A DNA stretch of 64,000 nucleotides from Actinoplanes solisilvae (lineage in GTDB: Bacteria > Actinomycetota > Actinomycetes > Mycobacteriales > Micromonosporaceae). Numbering within the stretch: position 1 is the first letter of the stretch; each line of letters starts with the position of its first letter. Of the stretch, positions 60,699 to 64,000 are shown one piece after another. Under the pieces are notes generated by a model, which made no database searches, was not told the DNA's origin, and was given only the letters and a program-made list of their open reading frames with translations. The stretch is taken from NCBI RefSeq assembly GCF_003999975.1, contig NZ_RJAC01000004.1:412197-476196 (forward strand), written 5' to 3'. Both the position numbers and the translations under genes were made by a program.

Positions 60699-61295
60699 AT
60701 GGGCAAGGTCATCGCATCCATCACCACGTCGGTCGACGGTTATGTCACCGGACCCGAGGACGGGCCGAAGTACGGGCTGGGGCGCGGGGGCGAGCGGCTG
60801 CACTACTGGGTGATGGGCGGCCCGTGGACGTACGACGGTGGCCACGACTTCGCCATGCACGGTCCCGACAAGCAGTTCTACGACGAGATGGTCTCCACGA
60901 TCAAGGCCGGTGTCGTCGGCCGGGGCATGTACGACGCGGCCGGCGCGTGGGGTGGGACCAACCCTTTCCCCGGCCCGTTGTTCGTCCTCACCCATCGTGT
61001 CGCGGATCAGCCGGCGGCGGAGACAGGGTTCCGGTTCGCCGCGGATCTGGACGCGGCACTCAGCCAGGCGGACGAGGCGGCGCGGGGTGGCGATGTCTCG
61101 GTCGGCGGTGGCGCTGACATCATCCGGCAGGCGTTGGTGGCCGGGAAGGTCGACGAGCTGGTCATCTCGACCGCGCCGGTGATTCTCGGGGCCGGCAAGC
61201 GGCTGTTCGAGGGATTCGACCGGGACGTGGACCTCGAAGTGGTCAAGGTCTACAGCTCACCGTTCGCCACCCACGTGCGCTACACGGTCAAGTAG
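60699..61295 (+). CDS. RibD C-terminal/dihydrofolate reductase-like protein
   Basis: ATG 60699 has GAGGAG upstream. The 198-residue protein is a single DHFR-fold reductase: VIASITTSVDGYVTGPEDGP, GVVGRGMYDAAGAW, LFVLTHRV, VSVGGGADIIRQAL (NADPH loop) and LVISTAPVILGAGKRLFEG. Members of this group reduce small compounds with NADPH and are widespread, often without known substrate. It is a single-gene unit. Confidence 0.88.
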   Translation: MGKVIASITTSVDGYVTGPEDGPKYGLGRGGERLHYWVMGGPWTYDGGHDFAMHGPDKQFYDEMVSTIKAGVVGRGMYDAAGAWGGTNPFPGPLFVLTHRVADQPAAETGFRFAADLDAALSQADEAARGGDVSVGGGADIIRQALVAGKVDELVISTAPVILGAGKRLFEGFDRDVDLEVVKVYSSPFATHVRYTVK

Positions 61296-61340
61296 GCCCG
61301 GCAAATCGACCACGAGCGGTCATAGACCGTTAAAACCAAA

Positions 61341-61366
61341 GCCGCCGGGGCGTTCCGGGCGGCGGC
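61341..61366. terminator. Weak terminator-like hairpin
   Basis: A 7-bp GC-only stem (GCCGCCG at 61341-61347 with CGGCGGC ending at 61366) and a 12-nt loop follow the DHFR-like gene, just before the next start. Confidence 0.45.
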
Positions 61367-61379
61367 CACGATATCGATC

Positions 61380-62600
61380 ATGATTCATTCGATGGTTGCG
61401 GCCGCCATGGTCGCGGCGACCCTGGTGCCGGGCGGGCACACCGCCGCCGCGTTGCCGCTCGGGGACGCCGATCTGGCCGAGACCCGTACGACCCAGACGC
61501 TCGCCCGGGGCGTGACGCTGACCAGCATCGTCCGCGGGACCGAACCCGCGCCCAGCGGCGAGATCGGCACCACGACGAAGGGGCCGTGGCGGGTCAACGT
61601 GCTCACAATCGACCCGCAACGGGCCAAGGGACACCTGCGGACCACGTACGGCGCTGATCTTGCGCGGACCGAGACGGTGACCGATCTCGTCGCCGCGGAG
61701 GGGGCGCTCGCGGGCGTCAACGCCTCGTTCTTCACTTTCACGGCGAGCCAGCAGTTCCCGGGTACGCCGGTCGGGCTCGGGGTGCACCGCGGCCGGCTGC
61801 TCAGCGAGCCGACCACCGACCCGGCCGAGGCCGACCTGGTCATCGATTCGGCGCGTAACAGGATGGTTGTCGGGAAGTTGTCGTGGGCCGCCACCGTGCG
61901 CAATCCGCGAACTCGCGCCGAACTGCCGATCACGCTCGTCAACGACCCGCCCGCCGCAGCGGGGGCGATCGCCGAGTTCACGCCCGAGTTCGGCACGTCG
62001 ACGCCGGCCGGGGAGGGCGCTGAGGTCGTGCTCGACCGTCGCGGCTGTGTCGTGCGCGTCGCAGCCAGCCGAGGCGTCGCACTGGCCGCGGGCCAGACGT
62101 CGCTGCAGGCCACCGGCGTTCAAGCGGCCCCCCTGACCGCGCTGGCGCAGCCGACCACGCCGGCCACGAGCACGCAGGCGACCACCGCGCCGGCCAAGAG
62201 CTGCCTGCGTGTCGAGCAGACCGTGACCGATGCCGACGGCGAGCGGGTCGAGCTGCGGCCGGGCACCTACGCCGTCAACGGCCGCTACCGGCTCACCGCG
62301 GACGGGGAGATCGTCGTCCCGGACGGTACGGGCAGCTTCTTCGATCGCAACCCGCGCACCATCGCGGGCACCACCCGTACCGGAAAGATCGTCCTGGCCA
62401 CGATCGACGGGCGGATGACCACGAGCGTCGGCACGACGATGGACGAGACGGCGGCCGTGGCTGACGCGCTCGGGCTGCGCGACGCGATCAACCTCGACGG
62501 CGGAGGCTCGACCACCATGGTCGCCGCGGGCCGGCTCGTGAACCAGCCGAGCGGCTCGGCCCAGCGTCCCGTCGGCGACGCCGTGATCTGGGACGACTGA
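61380..62600 (+). CDS. Secreted phosphodiester glycosidase-like protein (NAGPA domain)
   Basis: The 406-residue protein has a signal peptide (about residues 1-25, cleavage after TAAA). The phosphodiester glycosidase domain follows: VNVLTIDPQRA, LVAAEGALAGVNASFFTF, GTPVGLGVHRGRLLSEP, and near the end GKIVLATIDGR, ADALGLRDAINLDGGGSTTM. The last motif is the family signature around the active-site Asp. Members cleave sugar-1-phosphodiester bonds, for example in exopolysaccharides or teichoic acids, outside the cell. The predicted start lacks a clear binding site. Confidence 0.85.
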   Translation: MIHSMVAAAMVAATLVPGGHTAAALPLGDADLAETRTTQTLARGVTLTSIVRGTEPAPSGEIGTTTKGPWRVNVLTIDPQRAKGHLRTTYGADLARTETVTDLVAAEGALAGVNASFFTFTASQQFPGTPVGLGVHRGRLLSEPTTDPAEADLVIDSARNRMVVGKLSWAATVRNPRTRAELPITLVNDPPAAAGAIAEFTPEFGTSTPAGEGAEVVLDRRGCVVRVAASRGVALAAGQTSLQATGVQAAPLTALAQPTTPATSTQATTAPAKSCLRVEQTVTDADGERVELRPGTYAVNGRYRLTADGEIVVPDGTGSFFDRNPRTIAGTTRTGKIVLATIDGRMTTSVGTTMDETAAVADALGLRDAINLDGGGSTTMVAAGRLVNQPSGSAQRPVGDAVIWDD

Positions 62601-62608
62601 CCTCTCAA

Positions 62609-62659
62609 GTGTGCCCCGCCGTGCCCGATGTTTCCGGAGTCCAGCACGGCGGAGCACAC
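62609..62659 (+). terminator. Imperfect terminator/attenuator hairpin
   Basis: Eight plus six base pairs (62617-62624 with 62644-62651; 62609-62614 with 62654-62659) with a 2x2 internal loop and a 19-nt apical loop. It lies between the glycosidase stop and the GGDEF-like gene, whose binding site begins 2 nt after it. Confidence 0.6.
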
Positions 62660-62669
62660 GAGGGGGGTC

Positions 62670-63161
62670 ATGAGAATCAATGTCCTGCGCCGGTCGGACC
62701 CCTTGACGGGGTTGGCCGGTTCTGTCCGTTTCCGCAGGTTCTCGGAGCGTGCACTGGCCTCACCGAAGAGCACCGCCGTGCTGCTGATCGACGTGCACCG
62801 CGAGGGCGGCGACCAGGTGCTGGTCGAGCTCGCCCGGGTGCTGCGCTCCTGCGTCCGCAAGCCGGGCGTGCCGTTCCGTCTGGGCGGCGACGAGTTCGCC
62901 GTCGTGCTGCCGCAGATCAACTTCGTTGAGCAGGCGTACGAGGTGGCCGGCGCGATCGCCTCGGCGCTGTCCCCGGTCATCGTCGACGGCCGTCTCACGC
63001 CCCTGTCGGCCAGCATCGGCCTGGCCGTCTCGAACCCGGGCGAGCTGACCCACGACGAGCTCGTCTACTGCGCCGAGCTCGCCCTGCGCCGCGCCCAGCA
63101 GCGTGGACCCGAGACGCGCTGGGCGGTCTGGCACGAACCTACTCGACGGAACGTGGCATGA
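62670..63161 (+). CDS. Truncated GGDEF-domain protein lacking the DxxFKxxND segment
   Basis: ATG 62670 has GGGGGG upstream. The 163-residue protein keeps DPLTGLAGS, the active loop RLGGDEFAVVLP and the family end SIGLAVSNPGE. After LLIDV it jumps directly to HREGGDQVLVELARVL: the usual DLDGFKxxNDxxGH stretch, which carries one metal-binding Asp and the substrate Asn/Asp, is missing (about 12 residues). Diguanylate cyclase activity is therefore unlikely. It may bind nucleotide or c-di-GMP as an effector. The 3' end overlaps the convergent nitroreductase by 23 bp. Confidence 0.75.
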   Translation: MRINVLRRSDPLTGLAGSVRFRRFSERALASPKSTAVLLIDVHREGGDQVLVELARVLRSCVRKPGVPFRLGGDEFAVVLPQINFVEQAYEVAGAIASALSPVIVDGRLTPLSASIGLAVSNPGELTHDELVYCAELALRRAQQRGPETRWAVWHEPTRRNVA

Positions 63162-63900
63162 CCGTACGCACCGCGACCGGGTCGCCCGGCGCGCCGCCTG
63201 CCTTCGACCGGTACTCGGGCACGCCCACGCAGGTGAACAGCAGGGTGATCAGGTCGCCGGGCTCGTGCAGCAGGGCGGGCAGTTCGGAGTCGAGGAACGT
63301 CATGCCGGTCGCGCTCGCCCCGACCGTGTAGGCGGCCAGGTGCAGCCGGCCCTCGACCAGGCCAGCGGCGAGCTGCGCGGAGCGGTAGGAGCGGTCGTCC
63401 AGGTTGTGGTTCGGCGCGGCCGCGATGACCACGTACGCCGCTTCGGCCGACAACGACTGGCCCAGGGACACCCGCTCGAGTTCGTCGCGCAGGTTGCCCG
63501 CGGTGATCGGGTGTTCCAGGTCGGGCCAGCGGTAGAGGCCGGGCTCGACGCCGTCGACGCCGCGCACGGCAACCCAGTGAGGAACGTCGATGCCGCGCAG
63601 GGCGGCGGACATGGGCCATTCGAGGGACGCGCGCGGGACGGTTTTCGTACGGTCCATGCGGCGCTGGGAGCCGCGACGCTGGATCACGGCGTCGAGCGTG
63701 TCCTCACCGCCGGGTGCGGGCACTTCGGCGCCCACGGGCCACGGCGCGCCCAGAACCGTCCGGTCACCGGCCCGCTGCGCTCGCGTGATCAGCGGAAACT
63801 CGACCGGCGGCAGTTCACCCGCGGCAGCCGGCCCGGTCGCGACCACGGCCGGGGTGCCCTCGCCGAACGTCAGCAGCGCCAGGGGTGGCAGCTGCTGACA
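63139..63900 (-). pseudogene. Nitroreductase-like (SagB-type) gene, 5' end lost to an insertion element
   Basis: About 250 codons on the minus strand encode the C-terminal part of a nitroreductase-fold protein: VIQRRGSQRRMDR (the FMN-binding RRS-like opening), VEPGLYRWPDLEH, LGQSLSAEAAYVVIAAAP and YRSAQLAAGLVEGRLHLAAYTVG with TGMTFLDSE. This resembles SagB/ThcOx-type flavin oxidases. The coding sequence runs into the left end of the TnpB-type element at about 63900, which supplies a false start (frame to 63948). The upstream part should lie beyond the element, outside the window. Confidence 0.7.
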
Positions 63901-64000
63901 TGTTGATTGTCGGTAGTGCTCACTGGTTGGCAATAGGGACGGTGTCAATGCAAAGAAGGGGCAGCGGCCACCGGTATCCCGTAGGCAAACTTGCTGCGGC
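63901..64000 (+). mobile_element. Left end of a second TnpB-type element, continuing past the window
   Basis: These 100 bases are about 90% identical to the reverse complement of 1578-1677. The element body must extend to the right of the window, with its tnpB expected on the plus strand. Because the copy here is undecayed as far as it can be seen, it could be the active relative of the dead copy in hdeD. Confidence 0.8.

Overview
The window is a very GC-rich, high-GC actinobacterial chromosome segment. GTG and TTG starts are common, many neighbouring genes overlap by ATGA or GTGA, and codon third positions are almost always G or C. The family mix (SARP/NB-ARC regulator, SigE-type ECF sigma factor, Methyltransf_19 SAM methyltransferase, complete egtABCD, several c-di-GMP proteins, actinobacterial pilin genes) fits Micromonosporaceae, perhaps an Actinoplanes relative; the genus is an inference.

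Layout. 1-5.2 kb: tail of a secreted protease; an hdeD gene cut in two by a decayed TnpB-type insertion element; an APC amino-acid transporter; a DUF4231-like membrane protein; a HEAT-repeat protein. 5.3-12.3 kb: hemerythrin-like protein, a large SARP/NB-ARC regulator with a coupled small membrane protein, an M48 metallopeptidase, a bacterial PARG-like protein, a 2'-5' RNA ligase remnant and a DedA protein. 12.5-18.5 kb: a 1338-residue secreted GH2 glycosidase with unusual discoidin insertions behind a promoter carrying two operators, a tandem repeat array and a SAM methyltransferase. 18.5-28.9 kb: a secreted DPBB-like protein, then a nine-gene minus-strand operon (branched-chain-type ABC transporter livKGFHM, SDR, amidohydrolase, MaoC hydratase, acyl-CoA ligase) facing a PaaX-family regulator. 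This looks like an uptake and CoA-dependent degradation system for an unidentified organic acid.

28.9-34.7 kb: histidine kinase, response regulator and PDZ-less HtrA-like protease (an MprAB/PepD-like arrangement), then BatA-like VWA, DUF58 and MoxR genes. 35.3-40.8 kb: FAD oxidoreductase, cupin, diguanylate cyclase, YceI protein, luciferase-like monooxygenase and a methyltransferase. 40.8-47.0 kb: an operon of two prepilin-like proteins and a pilin-like protein fused to ricin-type lectin repeats, followed by a membrane GGDEF-EAL protein and a very large perfect inverted repeat. 47.1-54.6 kb: a HAD pseudogene, an SMP-30/strictosidine-synthase-like protein, an ECF sigma/triple-repeat membrane protein/amidoligase operon, a GAF-PAS histidine kinase and a diacylglycerol-kinase-like protein. 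54.8-60.5 kb: a PLP aminotransferase divergent from the ergothioneine genes egtA-egtB-egtC-egtD, with no egtE beside egtD. 60.7-64 kb: RibD/DHFR-like reductase, phosphodiester glycosidase, a degenerate GGDEF protein and a nitroreductase-like gene cut by an element whose end is about 90% identical to the end of the element inside hdeD.

No tRNA, rRNA or CRISPR array was seen. The strongest leads for something undescribed are the liv/PaaX catabolic operon with its shared promoter, the lectin-bearing pilin operon with a possibly structured leader, the sigma/repeat/amidoligase operon, and the GH2 enzyme with phase-shifted discoidin inserts.
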